Below, piece by piece: positions 1-38,694 of a DNA stretch of 64,000 nucleotides. Location: the NCBI GenBank assembly GCA_036571765.1, contig BROE01000022.1:14775576-14839575 (forward strand), given 5' to 3'. The notes below the pieces were generated by a model. That model did not search any database, had not been told where the DNA came from, and was given only the letters and a program-made list of their open reading frames with translations. Position 1 is the first letter of the stretch. Each line of letters begins with the position of its first letter. This DNA is from Plecoglossus altivelis (Eukaryota > Chordata > Actinopteri > Osmeriformes > Plecoglossidae). Both the position numbers and the translations under genes were made by a program.

Positions 1-31
1 GCGTCCTCAGCCAGGGTGCCGGTCCACACAC

Positions 32-27823
<27,792 letters not shown>

Positions 27824-29309
27824 CAGCAAACTGTAAACCAAGTGCGCGCGACTCTAGCGTCAATAAAGTTAACGTGTTACTTTGACAGTGCAGGTGTAAA
27901 ATACTTTTCGTCCAGTTAAAACAAATGCATCTCAATAACTCGACTTTCATCAGGACTAAAAAGATGTGTGTTGTGCGTGACTTCGAAGTACGCTTATCAA
28001 CAATTACACCATTATATTCCTGAATTATTCACCAATTCAACCAACTCCGTTTGGATGTATAAATGAAATGAGTAACAAAATCGAGTTAATTTGTTGCTAA
28101 ATTTACCTGTTGTCCAAACTCAAGTCCCGAGCCACACACCTTGTCTAAACCACGATGCTATATCGTTATCAAAATGGTTAAACGATCAATCAAACACATT
28201 ATCTGGGTTTGCCACGAATGGAAAACTAGCTCACTGGATTAAGAGAGCATTTACTATCCGTATTTTTAGAAAGTGAAGTATAAACACAACTTTCTCTTTC
28301 CCCCTTTTTACAATGGAATTGAACGCCCAGATTACGCCTTCGTTTCTTTGCGCTCTAACGCCGCTCAGTGGCATTAAAGGATGGATGGCATGTCCAGTTC
28401 ATCGTGATGGGGGAATTCGGCTCAAGAAGGGCAACTGGGTTAACACAACCATGTGACGCAAAGCGCAGTGAGAGAAAGGTCACAGTAGTCAAACAACTGT
28501 GCCGACTAAATCGAGATTTCGGCTCTAAATGTCATATCCCTGAACCCAAAATCTAATGAAAACATTCAAATCTGCCCTCAACTCTCCAAAAAAGTAACCT
28601 TCGGCTTTAATCTTTGAAATTAGTAACATTCTTTTGGTATATAGCACTTTATTAAAGTACGCTAATTGGCCAAACATGTTTCTTTTTCTAATTTTTGACA
28701 TGGAAGTCTAACGTTTTTAAGGTAGGCACCACGTTAGTGTATGGAGGTTTTACAAGCTTTTGTGTTTACCTTTATCTTACAACATTCCTACATCCTTCAA
28801 CAGTAGTTATTTATTCATACCCATGGTACATACACCTCTTAGGCAACAATGCTATGACAAACGCACTTTAGATTTACTTGTCATCTTGAAATGTCTATCA
28901 AAAATATTTGCAGTAAAGAGTACTGCAGGGACATCATTTAAAAGCTCATCCAATTTAAAAGATGGATTACAACAATACTGTGAGATTGTAACTAAACACT
29001 ACCGTAGGAAATCATAACTTTTTAGATGCGTTCAAACACAGTCCCAAAATGTTTTAGTTGCATTACAACATTATTTTAATCGGACAATATATACATGAAT
29101 TAGCCTTGAAATCCAGTCAATTTTAGTAGGAAAAGGTCAACTTGATATTCTTTTCTTTTTAACCATTTATCACCATTCCACAGGCTAACCTACCCAAAAC
29201 AAAGGCTATACTGTATAACAAATTCAGCACTTCAGAATGATTGGCAGTTGTTGTATCTGTGTCCTTTACAGGGTTGGTCAGTAGAGTGTCATTAGTGTGG
29301 GGGGCAGCT
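27824..29309. other. Intergenic region lmo7 / uchl3
   Basis: About 1.5 kb separating the uchl3 stop from the lmo7 start, both on the minus strand. It must hold the lmo7 proximal promoter and the uchl3 3' UTR. Minus-strand poly(A)-signal candidates are ATTAAA at 29075-29080 and AATAAA at 28648-28653. No TATA box or CpG island stands out. Confidence 0.55.
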
Positions 29310-29393
29310 TCACGCTTTTGAAAGGGCCACAACAGTGAAGCGCAGCTCTTCAGGGTCTCTGGCCATGAACACCTTGCACACCTCGGTAGCATC
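29310..29393 (-). CDS. uchl3: uchl3 exon 9 (stop codon)
   Basis: DATEVCKVFMARDPEELRF then TVVALSKA and TGA. Matches the human C terminus, which ends IALSAA. Confidence 0.96.
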   Translation of the reverse strand, partial: DATEVCKVFMARDPEELRFTVVALSKA

Positions 29394-32300
29394 CTACAGC
29401 GGAAGGGGAAAAAACATCCTTAAATCTATAATCAAGAATTGACAACATGGATCAGCAAGGCAGAAATAAGGTTGCTGTGAAAATTTGTCTTGGGCGCTTT
29501 TGCTTTTACATATGAAACAGTTGGCATGGACTACATTTTCTTGCCCAGAATATTGGCAGTTTTGCTACTATTCTGAAAAAGGCTATAGTCCTACTCGTCT
29601 GTTTCTCTGCCAAATCCAAATAACTATTCTACTAATATTCCTGTTTACATGCAGCCGAGCATACTCCGATTAACTAGTTTGTGTACAAGCTGTCTGCAGA
29701 GCAGTCATTACAAAATGCAGAAAATCCTCCATTGTGATAAATATTTTGCAGGCACTGTATACTGGGTACACTGGTTCTAAAGAATGCTCCAAGAACCTGA
29801 TTAATATTGAGGTAATCCATAGGTTTCAATCGGAACATTCTACATTCAGAATATGGCCTGAAGAACAGTACTGAACTCGGAATACTGACATTCTGAATAA
29901 TTGTGTAACATTAGTGTGCATATAAACATATCAATGTCTGTACATAAACTGTCCTTTTACACTAGACAGTTAGGTTTACTAAAACAGGGGAAAGAGAACA
30001 GTTCACCAAGCAACATGGGAAAATGGGAAGGAGGTATTTTACTTTTAGAAAGGTATCTTCTGAGGTGTTGCCATGGGCGATAGGAAAGGGTTTGCGACCA
30101 TCTACAGAGAAAAGGAGATAATACGATGATAAGTTCAAAGTCCTGTTAGAGAACAAAATCTTGATCCAGTATGTAATTTATTTAACCACACTTCACATAA
30201 CGCTGACTAAATGCTTGAATAGGTTGTATGATAGAGGTAAGAGATGTTTCACTAATTACTTACCAAGCTCATATAAATGTCCTCCGACGTTCACAAAAGC
30301 GATGAAGTGCAGATCAACTTTTTCATCTATGCTTGGAGCCTGGAAAAAACAATAAAAATAGGTGTTGTGTCTTATTGTGTGTGTACTGCAGGTCCAAATG
30401 ACCTTCCAGTACATTCCATCTGTCATTAGATTTGATTAGATTGAACTTTCCCAATGGGAAATTCAGGTATCACAAGAGCCCCAGTCAAACGTACACCAAA
30501 AAGATCAATGTTGAAAAAAGGTCATAATAATATTTGAAAAATCTTTTCTTTCTTTTTTTTCCCCTTCTCATTTACCTCTGTCTGTCCTTCCTGTGCACTG
30601 GATTCGTGAGTGACTCGGATACTCTGTGAAAACACATGGCTAGAGAATGAGTGACTAATTAATTAATTAATTAGCAGGCTTCTTTCCTGTGGATAAGACA
30701 CTTTTGTGACCCATTCACAATCCTTCTTGCCATCTCTCATCATTACAATGTCTGTACTGAGAATTTACAACATGAGAATAGCTAAACAACAACTTGACAT
30801 CCTCCTGAACAGAGTACATTGTACTATACCTCATCTTTCTCCAAAAAGACAGCTTTGTCCTCTGGGCTCAACTTGGTAGACTGCTCCAGGAACTTCTTCA
30901 GTGGGCTCTTGGGCTCTGAAGAAAGAGGATACAAACACTTGTTCTTCTGCACAGTAGATATATTGATTATGAAAACGCATTATTATAAAGGTCAATATAT
31001 TGTACAAATTCTACGATATTTACTTCAGAGCAACTCCACAATTTATTCTATAGCCACTTAGGATATATGATGCACTGACAGAGGGAAGATGAAACAGAAT
31101 GACAGAGACGTCAACACCAAGAATTCAAAAGTTTGATACCTTTGCCCAATCACTTGACGTTGCAGTAATTTAGTCTGAGGTATATTGAGATACCAAGAGG
31201 CTAATTGCAATTTAACTTACCATCTTACAAAGGAAGACTCTATTGCCAAGCACTCACCAAATTCCAGGCATGACTGGTTGTTAGCCACAGCATGAATTAA
31301 CCCTATTGTTCCACAGGCATTGCCGATGGTCTGCTTCATGAAGTATACATCTGTGGATACCTCCTGGCCCTGGGCTTTGATCCTCGCCTCCTCCTCCACC
31401 CTGAATGTCTCGTACTAAGACACATTTTAGATATACTGTCAGCACCCTGGGGTGGTGCATGTTGTCTATCAGACTTTGTTTTCCAACATAGCAATGCTAG
31501 GACTCGCTCAAACAAGTAACGCGTCAGGGAATATTCCACAAAAATGTTATAATGAGTCAGTTTACCTTCTCTGTCACTGGAAAGAGGAGGAGAACTGCAC
31601 AGACCGGTTGAGGAACCATGTTCAGCAGCTCTGGGTCCATCCCATACACATCTCCAAACTGCCAGCTTGGGATCAAACCCAGCTGTCCCAAAAACTTATG
31701 TGAAAGATTTAAAAGAGTAAAATTACTCTCAAATAGCCTTTACTGATAGACATAAAGCCACTATTTGAGAATTCCCAATCCTTGCTTTAGGACTCACATT
31801 TATCCACCTAGCGCCCAACCTTATTCACTGATAAGAGTTCATGATACCTGTTACACAGATGGCCTTTTTTCACAATACAGTAGGATATCAAACCAGTTAC
31901 TTAATACCACCAACTGAGACCGTATGTATGCAGAATTCAGTCTGGTTATGTCCAAATACTGCTTTAGCCAACTACTTGCTACAGAGTGTGCTAACTGTGA
32001 ACTGTAGATGTTTCCAAATCTAATACTCTCCCGGACGTTCTCAATGTTGAACAATTAATTTAAGAAGGTTTTCTGTATCAGGACTCACTTGATTCATCAC
32101 CTGAAAAGAAAACAAGTTCATTGTTAACTCCTTCCGTTGGTTTTCGTCATTTTAGCTTGTAAACGCTAAAGTAGCTAGCCTAACTGGATAGCCAACACAA
32201 TAGTAAGTCAGGGCTAGCTCTATCTAGCATGTAGCTAGCTACCATGTTGCTAACTAGGCTAGCCATTTGCGAATGAATGAATTGCATTAAGCCACTATCT

Positions 32301-32400
32301 ATACAACGAAATAGTTGCTACTTGATCCAAAATCTTTGCATGAGTAAACAATACATACATCTGGGTTTGCCTCGAGTGGCAACCAACGTTGACCGTCCAT
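29310..32400 (-). CDS. uchl3: UCHL3, ubiquitin carboxyl-terminal hydrolase isozyme L3, complete
   Basis: Cysteine protease of the UCH (C12) family that removes small adducts from the C terminus of ubiquitin (and NEDD8 in mammals) in cytosol and nucleus. Nine exons in transcription order: 32359-32400, 32089-32100, 31566-31694, 31258-31414, 30830-30915, 30576-30623, 30264-30339, 30043-30101, 29310-29393. Together 693 nt give 230 residues plus stop, the same length as human UCHL3. Catalytic residues fall at the human positions: oxyanion Gln89 and nucleophile Cys95 in KQTIGNACGTIGLIHAVANN, His169 in DEKVDLHF, and Asp184 in YELDGRKPFP. The crossover loop (about 143-163) is present. UCHL3 rather than UCHL1 because the start MDGQRWLPLEANP and the GQTEAPSIDEK loop match UCHL3. 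Its place beside lmo7 agrees with human 13q22. Expected intact and functional. Confidence 0.98.
30043..30101 (-). CDS. uchl3: uchl3 exon 8 (catalytic Asp)
   Basis: Completes Asp184 and continues GRKPFPIAHGNTSEDTFLK. Donor GTAAAA. Confidence 0.95.
30264..30339 (-). CDS. uchl3: uchl3 exon 7 (catalytic His)
   Basis: APSIDEKVDLHFIAFVNVGG then HLYEL; His169 is the catalytic histidine. Ends with the first base of the Asp184 codon. Confidence 0.96.
30576..30623 (-). CDS. uchl3: uchl3 exon 6 (crossover loop)
   Basis: Encodes SIRVTHESSAQEGQTE, part of the active-site crossover loop. Phase 0 on both sides. Confidence 0.95.
30830..30915 (-). CDS. uchl3: uchl3 exon 5
   Basis: Completes a Glu codon, then PKSPLKKFLEQSTKLSPEDK and AVFLEKDE. 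Donor GTATAG. Confidence 0.95.
31258..31414 (-). CDS. uchl3: uchl3 exon 4 (catalytic Cys)
   Basis: Contains Gln89 and Cys95 of the active site within QTIGNACGTIGL. Ends LEF plus one base. Confidence 0.97.
31566..31694 (-). CDS. uchl3: uchl3 exon 3
   Basis: 43 residues, FLGQLGLIPSWQFGDVYGMD through VCAVLLLFPVTEK, forming the first lobe of the UCH fold. Phase 0 on both sides; acceptor AAG. Confidence 0.95.
32089..32100 (-). CDS. uchl3: uchl3 exon 2 (12-nt microexon)
   Basis: Just four codons, VMNQ, matching VTNQ in human UCHL3. Strong acceptor (pyrimidines then CAG) and donor GTGAGT. Confidence 0.88.
32359..32400 (-). CDS. uchl3: uchl3 exon 1 (start codon)
   Basis: Encodes MDGQRWLPLEANPD, one of the most conserved UCHL3 stretches. 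Donor GTATGT; phase 0. Confidence 0.95.
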
Positions 32401-32785
32401 TTTGGCAATATTGTAGTAATCTTAGCAGATCCTTCAACTTATTCTAACCACTCGCCTCCAGTTTGACAGCTGTTTAGGTTTCGCTTCCGGTATTTGTCTA
32501 CAGTTACGGATCAACTACGTGCATTTGAAGGGAAGTTGTTCCGTAACTTTGTACGTTAAATCGCACTTGCGTTTTAAATCCTGTTTGTGCATTTCCATGA
32601 AACGCATACTTAAAACACTTACAATATATAGCTATGCCTGTTTAATTTCCCTGAAGATCCCAGAACTGACATACCAATGCTCTACCACCGTGATATACCC
32701 ATCCCAGTGCTCTACCCCTGACCTCTACCCATCCACCTACTCTTCCACTGAACAACATGCATCCCCCTGTAGTGAAGATATACAA

Positions 32786-33050
32786 TGAACGTGGTGAAGC
32801 GTCTGTCTAAGATCCAGAACATCAGCACCAGCATCATTAGAACCGTCATGTTGACACAAATGCTGTCATCACGATACCCTGGACCTCCTCTTGGACTATG
32901 AAGCCCAGTCCCAGTCCCACTCTGGCCCCTGTTATTTGACCTGGGAACCCCTCAACAGCGAGGAGAAGGGGTGTTCCAGAGAGGTGACGGGGCGTCTGGT
33001 ACACCTGTCCGGCCCAGGGCTGGAGCATGTTATCTACATAGGAGGGTGAG
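32786..33050 (+). pseudogene. Coding-like fragment, unrecognised
   Basis: Starts MNVVKRLSKIQNISTSIIRT and after a frame change reads DTLDLLLDYEAQSQSHSGPC and GRLVHLSGPGLEHVIYIGG up to a GTGAGA donor-like site. The high-GC, codon-like composition contrasts with the flanks. No family recognised; a frameshifted exon or gene relic is the best guess, and chance is possible. Confidence 0.3.
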
Positions 33051-33384
33051 AAAGGAGAGGGATCATAGACGGTTAGGGAGACAAACTTCTTGTTTACATT
33101 TGTAACTACAGCTTTGATTGTTTCATGTTTACATGTTCTCTGGTGTTCACTGGTGCTACAGTCTGCATGTTGGGGGAGCCTGAAAACTGAATTAATTGTC
33201 ATATATGAGAGGGGGGTCCAGGGGCTTGGACACTATATGGTTCACCTGCATCTCTATATGTCTTGTAGGGCATAAACCCACCATGATAGCTAAAACATTT
33301 AATCACTGTTTATAGATGTAGTGCAGAAGTCAATGGAAAATTTACCTGTCTTTCCAATGCCTGCCAGCTATAGCTTTAGAAAAG

Positions 33385-35570
33385 CTATATGGAACATAAC
33401 ACTGTGATCGCCATCTTGGGCAGGGATGGTGTTTGTGCAGATGACTTTGCAGAATGGGCACTGGGCCCAACATCCTTAGTGATACCTTTCGCTGCAGCTC
33501 TGACATCTACACTTATCTCTAGAGGTTTGTCATTTGCCATTTTGGTGTTCCAGTCTGTCCAAATTGAGTTAAAATGTCTTCCCACGTACTGGTCGGTAAT
33601 CATTGTTATCTTTCACCAATTTCTCTGGTCAAGTTCTGATCTGTTTTTCTCGATTGTGATGACGTTTTAAAATTTCTTTAGGATGAGCTTGGTTCAGATC
33701 TTCTAACTGCTTGTCATTGGTTACTTTCCATTGTATAAGTATTTCTGGGTGTTTGTTTTCCTTGAAGTATATGTCTATTTCCCCTGTCAAGGGATTGTAC
33801 ACTTGACCAAAATCAACAATCAGATCTCTCTTTATCCAGGGCACGTTTTCTCAGCTTCCAGGATCATTCAGAAAACATAATTTCCAAGTTACTGTACACA
33901 ATCATTTCCAGTGTATTTCTGAAGCTGAACACAAAGTTTTCATAGGTCTTTGATACAAACCTGGACACAGATCTGTAGGATGTCGTGCATTTCAGATGGG
34001 TTTACCCCCATGATGTTGATGATGATGTCCCTCATTCCAACAATAAAAATAATCAGTTCATTGACATGACTGAGGGAAGTATTAATGCTGAACTCTGCTG
34101 ATCTAAGGCCCTCTGTGTCCACTACCAGAACATACTCATATTCCTGCTGGTCCACTATAGCTAGGTCCAAGGCTTCTCTTGTGCCTGCGCTCACCGTAAA
34201 CTGAAGACCAAACACGGTATTCACTAGTGTGGACTGACAGCACAAATACCCTCTCGTCTCCAAGTGTTTTAGTAAGACAGTTAAAGACAGCCAGAAACCA
34301 CAAGAGAGGCATGTGGGCTGAATCCATATGCAATGAGATCCTGTTTTTTCTCTCAGACTTGTTTTGAACTGCAATAATTCTGATAAGCGGTCTTCACTAT
34401 CAGCAATACTCCAGTCCTCTATTGATTGAAATATGCTGCTTGCACTTTACTCTACTGAAAACACCTCTTGTCCTCAGAATGGCCTCACCTTTTGCTTTGT
34501 GTTTTCGACATGTGCTCCCATAAATGTGGTGCTTCAATTGAAAGTATCTTTGAAATCCTGTTTGTGAGCAGGCATAATGATGTCCCCTACTGGCATTAAG
34601 TTGGTTCCTCATTCAATCACCCTCCAGGTTTTGTTACTGTTGACCAGATAAATGTTCCACAGCAGGTGGTCATCAATCTCAGCTGGACCCCCAGATTTGC
34701 TGACTGACAGCTGTACCAGGCTAATGAGAGCTTCATTGCGTTTTCCAGTAAAATATCCTTTAAGTTGTGAGGATGATGTTTTTTCTCCAGCGAAGACATT
34801 GTACTGTCCACTGTACCCACCATTAACGTAATTATGCAGGGCTTCTGATGTCCAACTCTTAACCTCTGACTGCTGACTGTCTTGAAACCCTTCTCCAGAT
34901 GCTGTCCACCAGAATACTCATCCATAGTAAATTGGACACTGGTTCACGATACCTACAGTATATCTCTCGAGAAGGCAGGTTTTTTCTGTTTTCTATAGGA
35001 CTTTGATCTTTGGAATATAAAATAAGCTCTTTCTTTAAATTTAGCAAGAGCTGACTGTGAAAGCTTCAATTAGTCCTTCTCAAAAAAACAAAAGACTAGT
35101 GGGCCGTAGCTGTACTTTGTTTTGTAGATATAACTTTGCTCTTCTGAATACTTGTTTATTTCCTGTTTCTTTTGACATTTCTATCTCTACTAAGGTCAAT
35201 AGGGTGAATCCTGAAATCTTTCTGCTCATACATAACAGGCTGTTCAGAACCAAAGGGTAAGAATAACTGAGGAGGCTCAGTGAGCTGCTGTCTGGTCTTC
35301 AACGGGCTCTCCTTTGCCATAAACCCCTTCTAAAGCAACACCTCCAGATTAACTCTTGAAACACATTTGAAATAGTTTCAGTTGGAGGTGGGGTGTTCTC
35401 TTAGACAGTTACCTGCCTGTTGATGTTCTCCATTACATCCTTCAGCTTGTAGAGCAGGCATCCAGTTTTCCTTTGGAACATCAAGGGCTACACGGACCTC
35501 CTCCTCCAAGCCTCTACCCTTTCATCACTTCGATTTCTGCCCTCTATGGACAGCTTTCGAAGATCAGTTA
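33385..35570 (-). pseudogene. Decayed GVIN/VLIG-like very large interferon-inducible GTPase
   Basis: Fragments in several frames, in the order expected for one intronless coding exon. About 35.55 kb: KKRQEEVRKGLTDLRKLS. About 34.7 kb: GKRNEALISLVQLSVSKSGG and EIDDHLLWNIYLVN. 33.97-34.24 kb: STLVNTVFGLQFTVSAGTRE, YVLVVDTEGLRS and HVNELIIFIVGMRD, then NPSEMHDILQI. About 33.8 kb: PWIKRDLIVDFGQVYNPLTG. About 33.55 kb: QYVGRHFNSIWTDW. The VDTEGL box and STLxNxxFGLQF segment are typical of the very large GTPase family (GVIN1, URGCP). Family members run to about 2000 residues; this is shorter, interrupted by many stops and frameshifts, and lacks a clean P-loop. Confidence 0.8.
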
Positions 35571-36080
35571 AACCTTTTCTCACTTCCTCCTGTCTCTTTT
35601 TAGAAGATACGATTAGCTCATTGGGACGTTTACCCCATTCTAAGGGTTTTCTGACTCTACGTCAATGCCTTACCTCACAGGCTCACAACCAGATGTTGCA
35701 AAGTATTATGTATACAGGTAATTGCAAGCGTGCTGAAGTTTTGGAGCTAGGAACGAGGCAAGCCACTGTTCTGCACAAGACCGAACAAGTCGGAACAGAA
35801 AAGATGGAACTGCCCATTACGCGCTCTTGCTTGCCTCACTGTGGTTCTGAGCACTCTTCATAGTAATGAATGGGGATGCAATCTTTGACGAGCAGGTTGG
35901 CTGAGTCTACTGTATATCAGTCGATGGTACAGACTGAAGCCTGAAATGGGAGTGGTGTTCATCTACCCCTGAGAACAAAACCAAGCGTTTTACAGCAGGA
36001 GATTCGATATGTGAGATTTACATAAAACAGAGGTGTCAATGGGATGTGAGATTCGCGGTAAGTCCATTTACCTCGCGAAC

Positions 36081-36130
36081 TGCCGTTATACTAGCCTGGC
36101 ATTGCCGTTATACTAGCCTGGCATTGCCGT
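36081..36130. repeat. Short 22-bp tandem repeat
   Basis: The unit TGCCGTTATACTAGCCTGGC plus AT occurs twice and begins a third time, so TGCCGT recurs at 36081, 36103 and 36125. Confidence 0.85.
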
Positions 36131-36261
36131 CCCACGTAATTTCGATCAATTTCGATTTAGTTTCTGTAGTAGGTCTGGACCTGATATACCCACTTAGGTT
36201 TTCACCACCCAGATACCTGAAGGCCAATCAGGAAAGGGAGTGGCAGATAATGATGACGTAG

Positions 36262-36564
36262 ATGAAGCGCGCTAGTTTGACTGGTAGTTCTGTAATAGCA
36301 GCGGAAAAGACGCAATCGAAGTCATTCATTCGATGTAGAAAAGCTACCGAATATCCACAACTTAAAGCTGGACCCAGTGCAGTTTTACAAAGTTTTGTTG
36401 GTGGCCATGATGTTGTGGCCCTCCTTCCCACAAGGTTCGGGAAATATGAGATTTTCCAGCTCGCCTCGTTGGTTGTAAAGGAGTTAGCTAAGGAAAACAT
36501 TGGCGGTGCTAAGCCGATAGTTGTAATCGTCTCCCAGCTTTTTGAACAGTTGCACATGACATAA
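36262..36564 (+). pseudogene. RecQ-type helicase fragment, broken
   Basis: A 100-residue frame reading AVLQSFVGGHDVVALLPTRF then FQLASLVVKELAKEN and PIVVIVSQL. This follows the start of a RecQ-like helicase core (Q...G.DV...LPTG.GKS..FQLP...V.SPL). The Walker A motif is changed (LPTRFGKY in place of LPTGxGKS) and the frame ends before the DEAH box, so it cannot be active. Multi-copy RecQ-like genes occur in fish, and this looks like a dispersed remnant. Confidence 0.6.
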
Positions 36565-36993
36565 TTTGTGAGATAAATCTTATAATTAGGTATGGTAATA
36601 TTCAACGATTCAATTCATTCATTGGCCGAGCCCCCCTGCACAGACCATGTGCATAAGTGAGTGAAGGTTTACATGTATGGAATTAGGGCCTAAGCAGTTG
36701 GCCGAAGCTAACTAAAAAGTAGACAGGTTTCTGGCATCCCTAGCAAGATAGGGTTCAGCCAATTTTAGGCATAGTGTCACCTAGAGTTCCCAAAGGGATG
36801 GCAATTTTCTGCAGGCGAGGAATAATGACCACAGTATTATTTTACACAGAATAAAAGGTTACATTCTTAATTTCTAGGAGTTCTAGGTGTTAGGAGCTCT
36901 GTTATTCATTTCAGAGTGGAACATAGCTATGGTGGTTGTTGAAGGTACAGGTCCTCTGTCGCCAAAGTCAAGTCAAGAAGCAGGCGGATGCCT

Positions 36994-37130
36994 CTACTGG
37001 TGAGTCACGCAGCTACAGCAGAACGCCTTGGACAGCGTGGCCGAGATCCTACGGAAGAAGCCTTTAATGATCCTCTTCTTCTTTTGTTTCTGTTCTCCTG
37101 GGATGATGAACGACTCGACAGGATCTGGGC
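36994..37130 (-). pseudogene. Duplicate of the last coding exon of the unknown gene
   Basis: Exactly 137 nt, as in the original at 38695-38831, with acceptor GTCCAG, reading frame and TAG stop intact. It encodes PGEQKQKKKRIIKGFFRRIS then ATLSKAFCCSCVTHQ; changes from the original are mostly conservative. The upstream exons are deleted from this copy, so on its own it is a relic. It could serve as an alternative last exon for the intact gene, because the phase matches exon 8. No AATAAA or ATTAAA is visible on this strand in the next ~390 bp. Confidence 0.75.
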
Positions 37131-37284
37131 CTGGACAGGGAACTCCATCACACAACAGGACATGACGTCACACATAACCAACACTGTCTATTGACTTGAA
37201 GAGTGCAAATTTGTGTGAGTGTGAAATGAAGGAACAGGAATCTAAAGGGGGAAAGACTCAATTAATATGAGCTGACACTATATA

Positions 37285-37492
37285 GCAGGGGTCTCCAATC
37301 CTGGTCCTCGAGGGCTGCTGTCCTGAAGGTTTTCAGTGTTTCCCTGCTCCAGCACACCTGAGTCTAATAAAGGGTCATTATTGCACAGAGCTTGGTAATG
37401 GCTCATTCATCAGAATCAGGTGTGCTGGAGGAGGGAAACATCTAAAACCTTCAGGACAGCGGCCCTCGAGGACCAGGATTGGAGACCCCTGC
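37285..37492. mobile_element. Palindromic hairpin MITE with TATATA target duplication
   Basis: The ends GCAGGGGTCTCCAATCCTGG and its reverse complement form inverted repeats of about 47 bp, and inner sequences (CCCTGCTCCAGCACACCTGA) are inverted too, so most of the 208 bp can fold. TATATA flanks both ends (37279-37284, 37493-37498). The paralogous site near 38980 has a single TATATA and no insert, confirming the boundaries. This hairpin type is common in teleosts. Confidence 0.9.
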
Positions 37493-38593
37493 TATATAGT
37501 GATCTCACTTCCACAATCTCAGATTAGATTTCTAACAGTTTACTGCGTCGGTGCATTCATTTAGATTGATCATCTAAAGAAAGAGTACATAAATCAACAG
37601 TCAGAAATCAAAGCAGTTTAAGCGAAAAATTCAACCGATTCGTGTTCGCATATTTCCATGTCATGTAAAGATTCATAAATGAATCCTAATTTAGTTACCT
37701 GGTGACCGATAACGAAGGGCCTACAGCTACTATTCTGACTCAATGACAAGCCATTCATAAGAAAATACTGATGACACTAGTATAAAGCAACTATTTCCTA
37801 AATAATCAATAATCTGCCCTTTTCTGGTAGACTAGTAGTACATTTCATGTCCTGATTTCAACTGGGACTAGGCAAGTCAGAGTATCACCAATTCGAGGCA
37901 GCAATTTTATGATGACATGACATGCTGTAGACTTCTCGCAAGTGTTTTACAGTATATTTAAACTACAAGAAATAAGACACTCGAGTATTTTCATACAAAA
38001 TATGAAGCTACTTTTATCACCCCTAATAAATACAAATGACAAAAGGCTCATTTGTATTTTCAATATGTATTTTAGATGCAGGTATTCCAAAATATTGCCC
38101 ATTCCTGGATGTGTCTATGTATCTCTCTCTCTCTAGACTGTCTATTGTATTCATCTATGTATCAGAAAATCGACCTTAGTCACAAAAGGCTGTTAAATTG
38201 GACTATAGAGTAAATACAAATCCCAAAGTCTACCATCTAGTTAGTCTGGTCCCATCAAGAATCATCAAGAATATGGCCTTTGACGGCATGATGTGCAGGA
38301 CCATGCGAGGGCGCTATTGCGTGACAGAGAAAGACAATTTAGTAATAATAGCTTGCCAATGTCCTTGTTCTGAACAAGGGTTTGGGTCATCTTTAAATGA
38401 CCTGAAAAACTTTAGACATGCTAGTGTTTTACCGCAGTTTTATACTGAAGTGGCTGTGTATTATTAATGCGACACACGATAATTGGCCTTTGTGTGGCTG
38501 CAGCCCTGCCATGGAGATGCCACAACCTAAAACACAAACAGCTTAGCAATTACAAGGGAGTTATCAACTAAATGCCAAGGTTTTTATGTTGCA

Positions 38594-38599
38594 TTTATT
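38594..38599 (-). terminator. Poly(A) signal AATAAA of the unknown gene
   Basis: AATAAA on the minus strand, about 96 nt beyond the TAG at 38695-38697. It lies just outside the duplicated unit, so the truncated copy lacks it. Confidence 0.65.
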
Positions 38600-38694
38600 C
38601 ATACAAAAAGTACTGATAGCTCTATCACTGGTGTTTGTTGAAGGGACAGGTCCTCTCTGTTGCCAAAGTCAGGTCAGGAGGCAGGCGACTGCCT

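Larger units (their letters stand above)
36928..38397. repeat. Truncated tandem duplicate of the interval 38.63-45.80 kb
   Basis: 36928 to about 37515 aligns with 38625 to about 39000 (3' end of the unknown gene plus intron). From about 37515 to 38397 it aligns with 44605 to about 45800 (commd6 upstream region). Shared stretches include CATTTAGATTGATCATCTAA at 37556 and 44638, and GGCATGATGTGCAGGACCAT at 38285 and 45687. The gene body (about 39.0-44.6 kb) is missing from this copy. Confidence 0.88.

Noticed and set aside
29310..32400. Assignment as UCHL1
   Set aside because: The N terminus, crossover loop, total length of 230 and neighbours all fit UCHL3.
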